Source of the DNA: Spartobacteria bacterium
Lineage (GTDB): Bacteria > Verrucomicrobiota > Verrucomicrobiia > Chthoniobacterales > Chthoniobacteraceae
Direction: 5' to 3'
Length of the DNA: 64,000 nucleotides
NCBI GenBank assembly: GCA_021324395.1
Contig: JAJPJG010000050.1
Span: 21,816 to 85,815 of the forward strand
The position numbers were made by a program, and so were the translations under genes. Below, piece by piece: positions 1 through 9,007 of the stretch. The notes under the pieces were generated by a model that worked only from the letters and a program-made list of their open reading frames with translations, made no database searches and was not told the DNA's origin. Numbering within the stretch: the stretch's first letter is position 1; the number at the start of each line of letters is the position of its first letter.

Positions 1-87
1 CGATCCGCTGTGTGTGCCTTCACAACCGGCAACGGCTAATGCCAATGCCGCCAATAGTGTAAGTAAGGTTGCTTTCATAATTGTCAT
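1..87 (-). CDS. N terminus of a predicted lipoprotein (cut by window edge)
   Basis: The minus strand from position 87 reads MTIMKATLLTLLAALALAVA followed by GCEGTHSGS before running off the window. That is a basic start, a hydrophobic core and a lipobox ending in A-G-C, the pattern cut by signal peptidase II, so the mature protein should be a lipid-anchored envelope protein beginning at the Cys. A second in-frame ATG at 78 would shorten the signal by three residues; neither start has a clear Shine-Dalgarno sequence. Only 29 codons are visible, so the mature domain and function are unknown. Short lipoproteins of this look (entericidin-like) exist, but the length cannot be judged here. Confidence 0.55.
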   Translation of the reverse strand, partial: MTIMKATLLTLLAALALAVAGCEGTHSGS

Positions 88-165
88 ACATTGCTTCGCA
101 TTCCGGCGATTTTTCGCGTGTCCATTTATAGAAAATGGAGCCACCAGCTTCCGGTCAATCGAGGA

Positions 166-549
166 TCACGGCAGGTCGTGGTCTTTGCGCCTGAGATGTT
201 CGATGACGATAAGGGCGAGATCGACGACGAAGATGGTGATGACGAGGTTGTCGATCACAGTGACCCAGGGGCTCGGCGGCAGCAGTTGCTCGCAGCCCCA
301 GATGAGAAACGCGAACCCGAGCAGCAGACCCTTTGACCTCTCAGCCAGCTTTCTGCGATCGGACAATTGAAAGCTGATGTAGGAAAGCGCGATCGAGATC
401 AGTGGCACCGCGCCTAAGCGTGAATGACCGGGATTCGGAAGCAGTCGATGGCTTGCATCGGAAAGCCAAAGCACCGCTACGCCGGCAAGAGCCAGCGTGA
501 AGAAGATGATGCTGAGGCTGCGAAGAAACTTCGTCACTTTACTCGCCAA
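166..549 (-). CDS. small multi-pass membrane protein, unknown function
   Basis: This 127-residue protein has about four hydrophobic segments, roughly residues 9-30, 46-62, 75-92 and 98-115, with an Arg/Lys stretch ([10 protein letters not shown]) between the second and third that should lie in the cytoplasm. I recognise no family. The reading frame opens with TTG at 549 and overlaps the last 11 bases of the upstream yjbQ-like gene, so the two are probably translated as one unit; this tight overlap is the main support for the start. The C terminus is charged ([11 protein letters not shown]). It could be a stress-induced phosphate-starvation (PsiE)-like or other small integral membrane protein, but the sequence does not decide it. 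Confidence 0.6.
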   Translation of the reverse strand: MASKVTKFLRSLSIIFFTLALAGVAVLWLSDASHRLLPNPGHSRLGAVPLISIALSYISFQLSDRRKLAERSKGLLLGFAFLIWGCEQLLPPSPWVTVIDNLVITIFVVDLALIVIEHLRRKDHDLP

Positions 550-955
550 TGATTTTCACGAGCACGCGTTTGCGCCGTTTGCCGTCGAACTCGCCGTAGA
601 AAATCTGCTCCCACGGTCCGAAGTCGAGCTTGCTGCCGGTGATCGCGACGACGACTTCGCGGCCCATGATCGTGCGTTTCAAGTGCGCATCGGCGTTGTC
701 TTCGCCGACGTTGTGCCGGTATTGAGAGTGCGGTTTTTCCGGTGCGAGTTTTTCCAGCCAATCCTCGAAATCGGCGTGCAGTCCCGGTTCGTTGTCATTG
801 ATAAAGACGCTTGCGGAAATGTGCATCGCATTCACCAGCGCGAGTCCTTCGCGGACACCGCTGGCGCGCACGCACTCCTCGACTTCGTGCGTGATGTTGA
901 TAAGTTGCCGCCGCTTTGGCACATCGAACCAAAGCTCTTTTCGATACGATTTCAT
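539..955 (-). CDS. YjbQ/UPF0047 family protein
   Basis: A 138-residue protein that matches the compact YjbQ family along its whole length. Visible family features are the block [15 protein letters not shown] (the family's H-x-S-A/S-...-I-N-x-N motif), the H-N segment [16 protein letters not shown] and the closing [13 protein letters not shown] followed by basic residues. Family members form trimers, and E. coli YjbQ has a weak thiamine-phosphate synthase side activity; the physiological role is not settled, so no metabolic role is claimed. The ATG at 955 is 23 bp from the divergent membrane-fusion gene, and the 3' end overlaps the small membrane protein by 11 bases, suggesting a two-gene unit. 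Confidence 0.85.
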   Translation of the reverse strand: MKSYRKELWFDVPKRRQLINITHEVEECVRASGVREGLALVNAMHISASVFINDNEPGLHADFEDWLEKLAPEKPHSQYRHNVGEDNADAHLKRTIMGREVVVAITGSKLDFGPWEQIFYGEFDGKRRKRVLVKIIGE

Positions 956-978
956 GCCGCGAAAACTAACGAACTATC

Positions 979-1863
979 ATGGCAAATAAAAGCGTGCGCC
1001 TGTTTCCGCTGCTGCTCATCGCCGCGGTCGTGATCGGCGCCTGGTGGCTCTGGCAACATCGCGCGCAAGCGCCCGAGCCGATCTCCGGCACGATCGAAGT
1101 GGACGAGGCGCATGTCGCTTCGCGCTATGGAGGCCGCGTGGAGAAAATATTCGCGCAGGAAGGCGACGCGCTGCACGAAGGCGACCCGATCGTGGAGATG
1201 GACGCCGAGGAATTGAAAGCGCAACGCCAGATGGCGCTCGCCCAGATTGACACCGCGAAACGCGATGCGGAGTCGCTTTCGGCGCAGCTCGAGTTTCTGC
1301 GCGCGGATGCGCAGCGGCAGCAGGATCTTTTAAAAACAAAAACCGTTTCGCCGAATGAAGCCGAGCGTGCAGCCAGCGCCGCCAACGCCGAGGAACGCGG
1401 TGTCGCCGCAGCAAAGATGCGCATCGAGCAGGCGAACGCGCAACTCGCGCAAATCGACGCGCAGCTTCGCGAGATGCGGATTGCCGCGCCGGGTGATTGC
1501 GTCCTTGAAGTGTTGAGCGTGAAAGTCGGTGACGTGCTCGGTGCGAACCGCGAAGTCGCGACGCTAATTCTGCCTCAACACATGTGGGTGCGCGTCTACG
1601 TGCCGGAGCCGTGGCTCGGCTACATCAAGGTCGGCGACGAAGTGCGCGTGCGGGTCGATTCGTGGCGCGACAAGGATTTCCGGGGCGTCGTCGAGCAGAT
1701 CAACCGCCAGGCGGAATTCACGCCGCGCAACGTGCAGACTGTCGAAGAACGTGTAAAACAGGTTTTCGGCATCAAAGTGCGGCTCGATAATTCGGAGGAC
1801 AAACTGCGCGGCGGCATGTCGGCGGATGTATTCTTTCCAAACGTGCCGAACAATTCGCGATGA
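979..1863 (+). CDS. HlyD/YbhG-like membrane fusion protein
   Basis: A 294-residue periplasmic adaptor anchored by one N-terminal helix (about residues 8-24, LFPLLLIAAVVIGAWWLW). Next come the first lipoyl half (ISGTIEVDEAHVASRYGGRV), a long alpha-helical hairpin rich in Ala/Gln/Glu (about residues 75-160), the second lipoyl half and a beta-barrel ending GGMSADVFF. The stretch around AEFTPRNVQTVEERVKQVF closely resembles E. coli YbhG, the adaptor of the YbhGFSR ABC exporter. Such proteins bridge an inner-membrane ABC transporter and an outer-membrane channel. The stop overlaps the start of the next gene, an ABC ATPase, by four bases (ATGA), so the two are translationally coupled. Confidence 0.88.
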   Translation: MANKSVRLFPLLLIAAVVIGAWWLWQHRAQAPEPISGTIEVDEAHVASRYGGRVEKIFAQEGDALHEGDPIVEMDAEELKAQRQMALAQIDTAKRDAESLSAQLEFLRADAQRQQDLLKTKTVSPNEAERAASAANAEERGVAAAKMRIEQANAQLAQIDAQLREMRIAAPGDCVLEVLSVKVGDVLGANREVATLILPQHMWVRVYVPEPWLGYIKVGDEVRVRVDSWRDKDFRGVVEQINRQAEFTPRNVQTVEERVKQVFGIKVRLDNSEDKLRGGMSADVFFPNVPNNSR

Positions 1864-2843
1864 GCGAAACGATGATCGAGTGCGACGGGCTGACGAAACG
1901 CTTTGGCGATTTCACAGCCGTCGATCACGTCAGCTTCCGCGTCGGGCGCGGCTCGATCTTCGGTTTTCTCGGCCCGAACGGCTCGGGTAAATCGACGGTG
2001 ATTCGCATGCTCTGCGGCATTCTCGAGCCGACGGAAGGCCGCGCAAACATCGCGGGACTCGACGTGGTGGAGCAGGGCGACGAGCTGAAAGAAACGATCG
2101 GCTACATGTCGCAAAAATTCTCGCTCTACGACGAGCTGACCGTGAATGAGAACCTTGTTTTTTACGGCAAGCTCTACGGCCAGCGCAGCCGCGAGCTGAA
2201 GCAGCGCCGCGATGAATTGATCGCGCTCACGCATCTAGAGCCGTATCTCAATCGCCGAGCCGGCCTGCTCTCCGGCGGCTGGCGTCAGCGTCTCGCGATG
2301 GCTTGCGCGCTGATGCACAAGCCGCAGGTGCTTTTCCTCGACGAGCCGACTGCGGGCATCGATCCGGTCGCGCGCCGCGAGCTCTGGGATTTGCTGTTCG
2401 AATTCGCCGGGCAGGGGATGACGCTTTTCGTCACGACGCATTACATGGACGAGGCCGAGCGCTGCTCGCACGTCGGCTATATTTACATGTCGAAATTGAT
2501 CGTCTGCGGCGAGCCGGACGAGTTGAAAACGATGCCGGATGTGAACCCGCCGGGCACGCACCGCATCGATGTCACTTGCGATCACGTCACCGCCGGATTG
2601 CAGGCGTTGCGACATTTTCCCGGCGTCAAAACCGCGACGGTATTTGGCCAGTCCATGCACCTGCTCGTGGATGAAAGCACGGGCGAAACGGCGATTCGCA
2701 ACGCGCTGGCGAACGCTGGAATTTCGGAGATCGATATCCGCCCGATCGCGCCTTCGCTCGAGGATGTTTTCGTCGCGTTAACGAACAAACATGCAACTGC
2801 AAATAGCGCAAACGGCGACGCTGCAAAAATAAGCGCGAGCTGA
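1860..2843 (+). CDS. ABC transporter ATP-binding protein, YbhF/CcmA-like
   Basis: A 327-residue nucleotide-binding subunit. Walker A is GPNGSGKST (about residues 40-48), the Q-loop lies in YMSQKFSLYDELTV, the signature is LSGGWRQRL (Trp in place of Gln, usual in the YbhF-like drug-export branch), Walker B is VLFLDEP and the switch His is in VTTHYMDEAE. A C-terminal extension (about 225-310) resembles the DUF4162-like tail of DrrA/CcmA ATPases. E. coli YbhF has two fused ATPase domains; this protein has one. It is coupled to the adaptor gene upstream, but the next gene, 47 bp on, is a signalling phosphatase, and no permease is present in the window. Confidence 0.9.
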   Translation: MSETMIECDGLTKRFGDFTAVDHVSFRVGRGSIFGFLGPNGSGKSTVIRMLCGILEPTEGRANIAGLDVVEQGDELKETIGYMSQKFSLYDELTVNENLVFYGKLYGQRSRELKQRRDELIALTHLEPYLNRRAGLLSGGWRQRLAMACALMHKPQVLFLDEPTAGIDPVARRELWDLLFEFAGQGMTLFVTTHYMDEAERCSHVGYIYMSKLIVCGEPDELKTMPDVNPPGTHRIDVTCDHVTAGLQALRHFPGVKTATVFGQSMHLLVDESTGETAIRNALANAGISEIDIRPIAPSLEDVFVALTNKHATANSANGDAAKISAS

Positions 2844-2890
2844 CAAGAGGCTGTTTGTTCGCGCGGACGCATTGTGCTTTCATCAGAAAC

Positions 2891-4150
2891 ATGGAAGCCG
2901 AACAGCTCCGGCGCTCGCTTGATCGCTACAAAGGCCTCGTCGAGGTCAGCGCGCTGATTACGTCGATCACCGACTCGGACGAACTGCTTTCCGCGATCCT
3001 CGACGTGGCGCGCCGCGTGATGAATGCCGAGGCAAGCTCGCTCTTCATCGCGGAAAATGATGGCGCGCTGCGGCTCGTCATCGCCCGCAACGCGGGCCGC
3101 GACATCAAGACGCCGATCATCGTTCCGCGCGGGCACGGCATCAGCGGGTGGGTTTACGAAAACACGAAGACGCTACTCGTGCCCGACGCGTATCGTGACC
3201 CGCGTTTTTATGCCGATGCGGACAGGCAAAGTGGCTTCACGACTCGCTCGATTTTGTGCGCGCCCCTGGTGAGCGGTGAACGAAAAATCGGTGTGCTGCA
3301 GGTGCTCAATCCGACTGACAAACTCGCGTTCGACGAGGGCGATCTCGATGCATTCAGTGCCTATGCACAGCTTGCTGCGACGGCCATCGAGAAGCTGCAA
3401 ACCATCCAGCGACAGCGCGAGCAGGAGCGCGTCGCACAGGAACTCTCACTCGCGCACGAAATTCAAAATTCCTTTTTGCCGCAAACGCTTCCGCAGCTTG
3501 AGAACGTTTGTTTTGCCGCGACATATCGGCCGGCGTCGAACGTCGGCGGCGATTTTTACGACGTGCTGCAAATCGGCGAGGACGAGATTTATTTCGTGAT
3601 AGGCGATGTTTCGGGCAAAGGCATTCCCGCCGCGCTGCTGATGGCGCAATCCCTAAGCGTGCTGCGTTTCATTTTGCAGCCGGGCATTTCGCCCGCCGAT
3701 GCGCTCAATCGATGGAACCAGATGCTCTGCGGCCACACGATTCGCGGCATGTTCATCACGGCGATCGTAGGACGCGTCGTGCCGTCGCAACAGACGGTCG
3801 AAATTGCATGTGCGGGACATTGTCCGCCGCTGCGCGTGAGCGGCCGGACTGCCGTGGACATCGATGCGTGCGGCGCGCCGCCGATCGGTGTCATTGAACA
3901 GCTCGATTGCAAAAACGCCGCAGTGAAAATCGAGCCCGGCGAGTGGCTCGTTTTTTTCACCGATGGCCTCACGGAATCATTCAATGCGCGTGAGCAACTG
4001 CTCGATCGCAGCGGCGTGCGAACGCTTTTGCAGAGCGGCTTTGCGAGCGCTTCGGACATTGTGAGCGCGTTGCTCGCGGGTGAGGAAAAACATCGACAAA
4101 AAGCCGATCCTCACGACGATTTAACCGTGCTAGTTTTTGGCATGCGATGA
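2891..4150 (+). CDS. GAF domain PP2C-type (RsbU/SpoIIE) serine phosphatase
   Basis: A 419-residue cytoplasmic signalling phosphatase. After a short helix comes a GAF domain (about residues 20-165, including the motif GISGWVYENTKTLLVPD), a coiled linker (about 165-195, ERVAQELSLAHEIQNSFLP, typical of RsbU proteins), and a PP2C/SpoIIE domain to the end. Metal ligands are visible in GGDFYD (about 217), GDVSGKG, FFTDGLTES (about 355) and DPHDDLTV (about 405). Family members dephosphorylate STAS anti-anti-sigma proteins. The ATG at 2891 is preferred because upstream in-frame codons lack homology to the family. The gene overlaps the RsbW-like kinase gene by four bases, making a phosphatase/kinase pair. 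Confidence 0.9.
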   Translation: MEAEQLRRSLDRYKGLVEVSALITSITDSDELLSAILDVARRVMNAEASSLFIAENDGALRLVIARNAGRDIKTPIIVPRGHGISGWVYENTKTLLVPDAYRDPRFYADADRQSGFTTRSILCAPLVSGERKIGVLQVLNPTDKLAFDEGDLDAFSAYAQLAATAIEKLQTIQRQREQERVAQELSLAHEIQNSFLPQTLPQLENVCFAATYRPASNVGGDFYDVLQIGEDEIYFVIGDVSGKGIPAALLMAQSLSVLRFILQPGISPADALNRWNQMLCGHTIRGMFITAIVGRVVPSQQTVEIACAGHCPPLRVSGRTAVDIDACGAPPIGVIEQLDCKNAAVKIEPGEWLVFFTDGLTESFNAREQLLDRSGVRTLLQSGFASASDIVSALLAGEEKHRQKADPHDDLTVLVFGMR

Positions 4151-4596
4151 AGCACAAACTCGAATTTGCCAGCCACGCTGCGAACCTCTGCCTGGTTCGC
4201 AATTTTGTGCGGCAGTATGTCGCGCCTTTTGGTTTTTCAGAAAAAGAAGTCGAGCTGCTCGTGCTGGGTATCGACGAAGCCTGCACAAACGTCATTCGCC
4301 ATGTGTATAAACATGAGGAAACGCACCTGATGTCGCTCAGTTGCGAGCAGATCGAGCACAGCATTCGCTTTCGTCTGCGCGATTACGGCCAGGCGACCGG
4401 CGCGCCGACGCTCGCCCGTCCGCTCGAAGCGGTGCAGCCCGGCGGTCTTGGTTTGCACTTGATCAAGACCGCGTTCGACCAGGTCGATTACGTTTTAAAA
4501 CGCATCGGCACCGAGCTCGTGCTGACGAAAAAATTGCCTGCGCGCGTCAACGGCCACGGCGGTCAGGAAACCGCGTCACCGAGTTCCGTCGAGTAA
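4147..4596 (+). CDS. RsbW-like anti-sigma factor serine kinase
   Basis: A 149-residue GHKL-fold kinase of the HATPase_c_2/RsbW group. The N box is DEACTNVIRHVYKHEE, the G1 box is the reduced DYGQATGAP, and the G2 box is GGLGLHLIKTAFDQVDY. Such proteins bind a sigma factor or other target and phosphorylate a small STAS antagonist, opposed by a PP2C phosphatase such as the one encoded immediately upstream with an ATGA overlap. No STAS protein or sigma factor gene is in the window, so the switch must draw on partners elsewhere. The 3' end overlaps the convergent AddA-like gene by 34 bp. Confidence 0.88.
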   Translation: MKHKLEFASHAANLCLVRNFVRQYVAPFGFSEKEVELLVLGIDEACTNVIRHVYKHEETHLMSLSCEQIEHSIRFRLRDYGQATGAPTLARPLEAVQPGGLGLHLIKTAFDQVDYVLKRIGTELVLTKKLPARVNGHGGQETASPSSVE

Positions 4597-7574
4597 AGCA
4601 CGATTCGCGAAATTTCGCGGCACATGCCGTCCCGCAGCACTTCCGCATATGCCTCAAGCTGCGCATGATATCTGCCGCGGAGCCGCTCTGCAAAAGCCTC
4701 CGCGGACTCGCCAAGGTAACGCCGGTCCGTTTTCCAATCGACAATCCACAGCCCCTCGTCGCGAGTGATGACGACAAGATCGATCACGCCTTCGAGCCAT
4801 TCGCGCGCGGAACGCGGATGACTGAATGGAATTTCGGTGAGGAAATGTTTGCCCGTTTCGCGCAGTTGCTCGCGGAACTTTGCCGATGCGCGCAGTTCAT
4901 GAGCGGCGCGCTTTTTAAAATCATCAGTCGCGTCGCTGATCGCGCGTTGAACGTAACTGCGTTGCGCCTCCGAATCAGCCAGCCACGGAAAGTGCTGCAT
5001 CGTCGCATGCCACCAAATGCCGTAATCGGCGCCGCCGATTTGTGAAACGGGTTCGCCTTCCGGCAAATCGATTTCGTGGCCGAGTTCGCTCGGCGTGATT
5101 TGCTGCGGAATGTTTTTCGAATTTTCGACTGCGCGCGCGAGCACTTCGACAGCCGGTGCAACATGGATTTTTGGCGCAGCGATTTTTTTCTCCGTTGCCT
5201 GCGGAACAAGGCGGGACGGGCTTTGCAGGAATTTTCCGCGATCAAGTTCCGGCCATTTGCACAGATCGAAAAAGCTCGGTTTCGAGCCGTTGTAGAGCCG
5301 GCTGCTGTCGGGCAAAATCAGCAGCGATTTTGCGCGCGTGAGTGTGACGTAAAGCACGCGCTGAAATTCCTCGTCGCGCTTGCGGTCGGCGTCTTCTTTC
5401 CATTCCGGATCGACCGTTGCCGCGCACAAATGCACTGCGATTTCCCTGCCATGCGATTCGATGCGTGGAAAGCCGTCGCGCGCTTCGCCGATTCTGCGTC
5501 CGAGCCCGAGCGGTATCACGACCGGCCATTCGAGCCCTTTCGCTTTCTGGCATGTCAGGATTTGCATTTCGTCCGTTGCTTCCGCAGCCGTCTCCGCACT
5601 TTTGCGCAGGCAACTGCAAAGATCGTTCACCCATTCGCGCAACGAAGCGCCATCGCACTCGGCCTGCATCGCTTTTTGGCGAAAGACATCGAGGCCGGTC
5701 GGCGATTCGCCGATTGCCGTGAGCCGCGCGGCGAGCTGTGTTTCGTCAAAAACGTGATCGACGAAGCGACTGATCGTTCCTTTGCCGTCGTGCGGAATCG
5801 CCTCGCGCAATTTGCGCAAAATCTTCAGCGCCGAATCGAGCCGCGGCGAGAGCTGGAGCTTTGACCAAAATGTGAGCGGTTGGTTAACGACTTGCGCGTT
5901 TGCCAGATCGACATCCGACACCGCGAAAATCTCGCGCAAAACTCCGATCAGCTCGAAGCGATCCCACGGATTCGCGAGCACGTAAAACAGCGCCGCAGGC
6001 CAGCTGCACTGCGCGAGCTCGAGCTGGATTTTCTTTTCGGCGAGCAGCCGGCAGGGAATTCCCGCGTGCGAAAAAATCTCCGCGGCTGTCGCGAGCCATT
6101 TGTGGCGCGGACACAAAATCGCGATGTCGCTCCAGCGATGAACGCCGAGCCCGTCCGGTTTGTATGCGAGCAGAAACTTCGCGACCTGCGCGCACTCCGC
6201 GCGGAATTGCGTCTCGACCGACGGCTTTTCTTCCGCGAGCGGCTCGATCGGCAGCAGCCACGCCGCGCCATCTTTTGCGTTTGGTTTTGCGAAAAGCTCA
6301 CGAAAGGCGAGGTGCGTTTGTTGCAGCCGCGCATTGTGGAAAAAAATCGCGTTTACCGCTTCGATAACGCGTTGCGGACAACGCATCGTCACGGAAAATT
6401 CCAGCGGCTCTCCACCGCTTCGCGCCGCGAACGCATCGAGATACTCGCGGTAAGTGCCGAGGTCGGCGCGCGACGCGTAGATCGCCTGCTGCTCGTCACC
6501 GACAAAACAGAAGCGACCCGGCTCCGGCCCGCCTGCCAGCTTGTTTTGCGGCCATTCGCCGACCCGTGCGCCGCGCGGTCGCGTGATTTCGGTCAGAATC
6601 GAAAACATTCCGGCGTCCGTGTCCTGCGCCTCGTCGAGAATGACGATGAATTCGCGCGTGCGCAGCCGCTCGACGATTTGTTCGTTTGCGATCAAACGCT
6701 GCGCCCATGCAATTTGATCGGCGTAAGTCATCAGCCGTTCGTCGCGGCGAAAATCGCGAAACCCGAGCGCGATTTGCGCGGCGATTCGCGCGGCGGCATT
6801 GCCGAGCCAGCGTGCGAGCGGCGCGAGTTCCTCGGCGTAGTTTTCCTTGAAGGAGCCGCTCCCGCTCTTGAACTCGGGCAGCTTTAAAAATTGCGCGTCC
6901 GACTGAAACTCGCAGATCCATTTTCGCAGCTCCTCCTGATTTTTCCGCGTGTTTTCACGCGAGCGTCCGCCGTCATCGCTTAACGCTTCTGCAAATGTCA
7001 CGACCGGCTGCGGCTCGTCGCGGAAATCGGCGATGATCTTTGCCGCTTGTCCGGCATCGATTTTTTCCGCGAGCGAAAGCAAATCCTGAAACGTCAAGAA
7101 CCGCAGCACCACTCGCAGCAGTTCCGCCGGCAGCGGCAGCGCATCGAGTGCGGCGCTTTCGCAAAACCGCGCCCAGAGATCCTCGCGATCGTTTTCCTCG
7201 AGCAGATCGACATTTTGCGGCAGGCCGAGGAAGCGGCCATGCTCGCGCACGAGTTTTAAGCAGAAGCTGTGGATCGTTCCGAAAAATGCGCTGCGCAATG
7301 CCGCGAGCAGATTTTGCCGAACATGCGCGGAGCCGGCGAGTTGTTCGAGCACCAGTGCCCGTGCGCGAACGCGCAATTCGTCCGCCGCGGCTTTTGTGTA
7401 AGTGACGACGACGAGCCGCGAAAGCGCCGCCGGTTCGTGCAACGCAAGCTGCGCCACGCGCTCGACGATCGCCGTCGTTTTCCCGACGCCCGCGCCCGCC
7501 GACACGCAAAAGTTCCTGTCGAGCTCGCGGATGAAGCGGTCGCGCGCGCTCTGGTCACGGAGGTCGGTGGACAT
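4563..7574 (-). CDS. UvrD/AddA-like helicase-nuclease
   Basis: A 1003-residue superfamily 1 DNA helicase with a C-terminal RecB-family nuclease. Motif I is GAGVGKTT (residues 27-34), motif II DEAQD (about 313), motif III GDEQQAIYASR (about 356), motif V KAKGLEWPVV, and motif VI LYVTLTRAKS (about 740). The nuclease signature appears as GVIDLVVI and VDWKTDRR (about 933-948). This is the AddA/RecB layout used to resect double-strand breaks. The ATG at 7574 starts the recognisable protein; the same frame stays open far upstream, but there it runs antisense to fabF. No AddB partner is in the window. The gene is divergent from fabF and its 3' end overlaps the rsbW-like gene. Confidence 0.9.
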   Translation of the reverse strand: MSTDLRDQSARDRFIRELDRNFCVSAGAGVGKTTAIVERVAQLALHEPAALSRLVVVTYTKAAADELRVRARALVLEQLAGSAHVRQNLLAALRSAFFGTIHSFCLKLVREHGRFLGLPQNVDLLEENDREDLWARFCESAALDALPLPAELLRVVLRFLTFQDLLSLAEKIDAGQAAKIIADFRDEPQPVVTFAEALSDDGGRSRENTRKNQEELRKWICEFQSDAQFLKLPEFKSGSGSFKENYAEELAPLARWLGNAAARIAAQIALGFRDFRRDERLMTYADQIAWAQRLIANEQIVERLRTREFIVILDEAQDTDAGMFSILTEITRPRGARVGEWPQNKLAGGPEPGRFCFVGDEQQAIYASRADLGTYREYLDAFAARSGGEPLEFSVTMRCPQRVIEAVNAIFFHNARLQQTHLAFRELFAKPNAKDGAAWLLPIEPLAEEKPSVETQFRAECAQVAKFLLAYKPDGLGVHRWSDIAILCPRHKWLATAAEIFSHAGIPCRLLAEKKIQLELAQCSWPAALFYVLANPWDRFELIGVLREIFAVSDVDLANAQVVNQPLTFWSKLQLSPRLDSALKILRKLREAIPHDGKGTISRFVDHVFDETQLAARLTAIGESPTGLDVFRQKAMQAECDGASLREWVNDLCSCLRKSAETAAEATDEMQILTCQKAKGLEWPVVIPLGLGRRIGEARDGFPRIESHGREIAVHLCAATVDPEWKEDADRKRDEEFQRVLYVTLTRAKSLLILPDSSRLYNGSKPSFFDLCKWPELDRGKFLQSPSRLVPQATEKKIAAPKIHVAPAVEVLARAVENSKNIPQQITPSELGHEIDLPEGEPVSQIGGADYGIWWHATMQHFPWLADSEAQRSYVQRAISDATDDFKKRAAHELRASAKFREQLRETGKHFLTEIPFSHPRSAREWLEGVIDLVVITRDEGLWIVDWKTDRRYLGESAEAFAERLRGRYHAQLEAYAEVLRDGMCREISRIVLYSTELGDAVS

Positions 7575-7679
7575 CTTCCAAGCAAATACACGAGCCGCTT
7601 CGCGCTGCGATGCAAAAATCCGCGGCGTGTTTTTCCATTTGCACAAAACGCAATTTCGCGCTGTTTTGAAGCTCCTTTT

Positions 7680-8933
7680 ATGAACGAACGAAGAGTCGTA
7701 GTCACCGGAATTGGAGTTGTCACGCCGCTCGGCAATGATCTGCCGACGTTTTGGAACAATTGCAAAAATGGCGTGAGCGGCATTGATCGCATTACCGCGT
7801 TCGACGTGGCCGACTACGACTGCAAGATCGCCGGCGAGGTAAAAAGTTTCGAGCCGGCGAAGTTTTTTAAAAATCCAAAGGACGTCCGGCGCACCGATCG
7901 CTACACGCAATTTGCGATGGCTGCCGCAAAAATGGCATTCTCCGACGCGTCGATCGAGCTCGAGAAAATGGGCGACCTTACCCGCTTCGGCGTGGTGATC
8001 GGCAGCGGCATCGGCGGACTCAAAACGCTCGGCGATCAGCACACGACGCTGATGAATAAAGGCCCGGGGCGCGTTTCGCCGTTCATGATCCCGATGATGA
8101 TTTCGAATATGGCGAGCGGGCTCGTGTCGATGGAATTTGGTTTGCGCGGTCCGAACTTCGCCACGGTTTCCGCATGCGCGACTGCGTGTCATGCGATCGG
8201 CGAAGCATGGCGCATGATCCGTTTTGATGAAGCCGACGCATTTCTCGCAGGGGGAGCCGAGGCGACGATCGTCCCGCTCGGCATCGCCGGTTTCGCATCG
8301 ATGAAAGCGCTGAGCACGCGCAACGATGAGCCGCAGCGCGCGTCCCGTCCATTCGATCGCGACCGCGACGGTTTCGTGATGGGCGAAGGCGCGGGCATTC
8401 TCGTGATCGAGGAGCTGGAGCATGCGCGCAAACGCGGCGCGCACATTTATTGCGAGATCGCCGGCTATGGCTTGAGCGCCGACGCGTATCACATGACCTC
8501 GCCGCTGCCCGAAGGCGAGGGCGCGATGCGCTGCATGCAGACCGCGCTGGAAAAGGGCGGCATCAATTTGAACGAAGTCGATTACGTGAACGCGCACGGC
8601 ACGTCCACCGGCCTCGGTGACATTTGTGAAACAAAAGCCATCAAGGCGCTCTTCGGCGACCGCGCGAAAAACGGCCTCATCGTCAGCTCGACGAAATCGA
8701 TGACCGGCCACCTGCTCGGCGCGGCGGGCAGCGTCGAGATGGCTGTTTGCGCGATGGCGATTCGCGACGGCATCATTCCGCCGACGATCAACCTCGACAA
8801 TCCCGATCCCGAGTGCGACCTCGATTACGTGCCGCACACCGCGCGCGAGAAAAAAGTGCGCGTCGCCGTGAATAACTCCTTCGGCTTCGGCGGCCACAAC
8901 GCCACGCTCGTCGCCAAAGAATTCGTCGGCTAA
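7680..8933 (+). CDS. fabF: 3-oxoacyl-ACP synthase II (KAS II)
   Basis: A 417-residue condensing enzyme, the usual FabF length. It elongates acyl-ACP with malonyl-ACP in cytoplasmic fatty acid synthesis. The catalytic triad is visible: Cys in TVSACATACHAIGEAW (about residue 165), His in VNAHGTSTGLGD (about 305) and His in KSMTGHLLGAAGS (about 342); the glycine-rich C-terminal motif NNSFGFGGHNATL is intact. The ATG at 7680 begins the standard N terminus RRVVVTGIGVVTPLG. The frame is open upstream to 7269, but that portion is antisense to the helicase gene. The polyprenyl synthase gene begins 74 bp downstream on the same strand. Confidence 0.97.
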   Translation: MNERRVVVTGIGVVTPLGNDLPTFWNNCKNGVSGIDRITAFDVADYDCKIAGEVKSFEPAKFFKNPKDVRRTDRYTQFAMAAAKMAFSDASIELEKMGDLTRFGVVIGSGIGGLKTLGDQHTTLMNKGPGRVSPFMIPMMISNMASGLVSMEFGLRGPNFATVSACATACHAIGEAWRMIRFDEADAFLAGGAEATIVPLGIAGFASMKALSTRNDEPQRASRPFDRDRDGFVMGEGAGILVIEELEHARKRGAHIYCEIAGYGLSADAYHMTSPLPEGEGAMRCMQTALEKGGINLNEVDYVNAHGTSTGLGDICETKAIKALFGDRAKNGLIVSSTKSMTGHLLGAAGSVEMAVCAMAIRDGIIPPTINLDNPDPECDLDYVPHTAREKKVRVAVNNSFGFGGHNATLVAKEFVG

Positions 8934-9007
8934 CGCAACACGCGCGCAAAGACGCGTTGCTTTTGCGGTTGAAAAAGCCGCCGCCTGTTTCCAAAGTGCG
9001 CGCTCGC

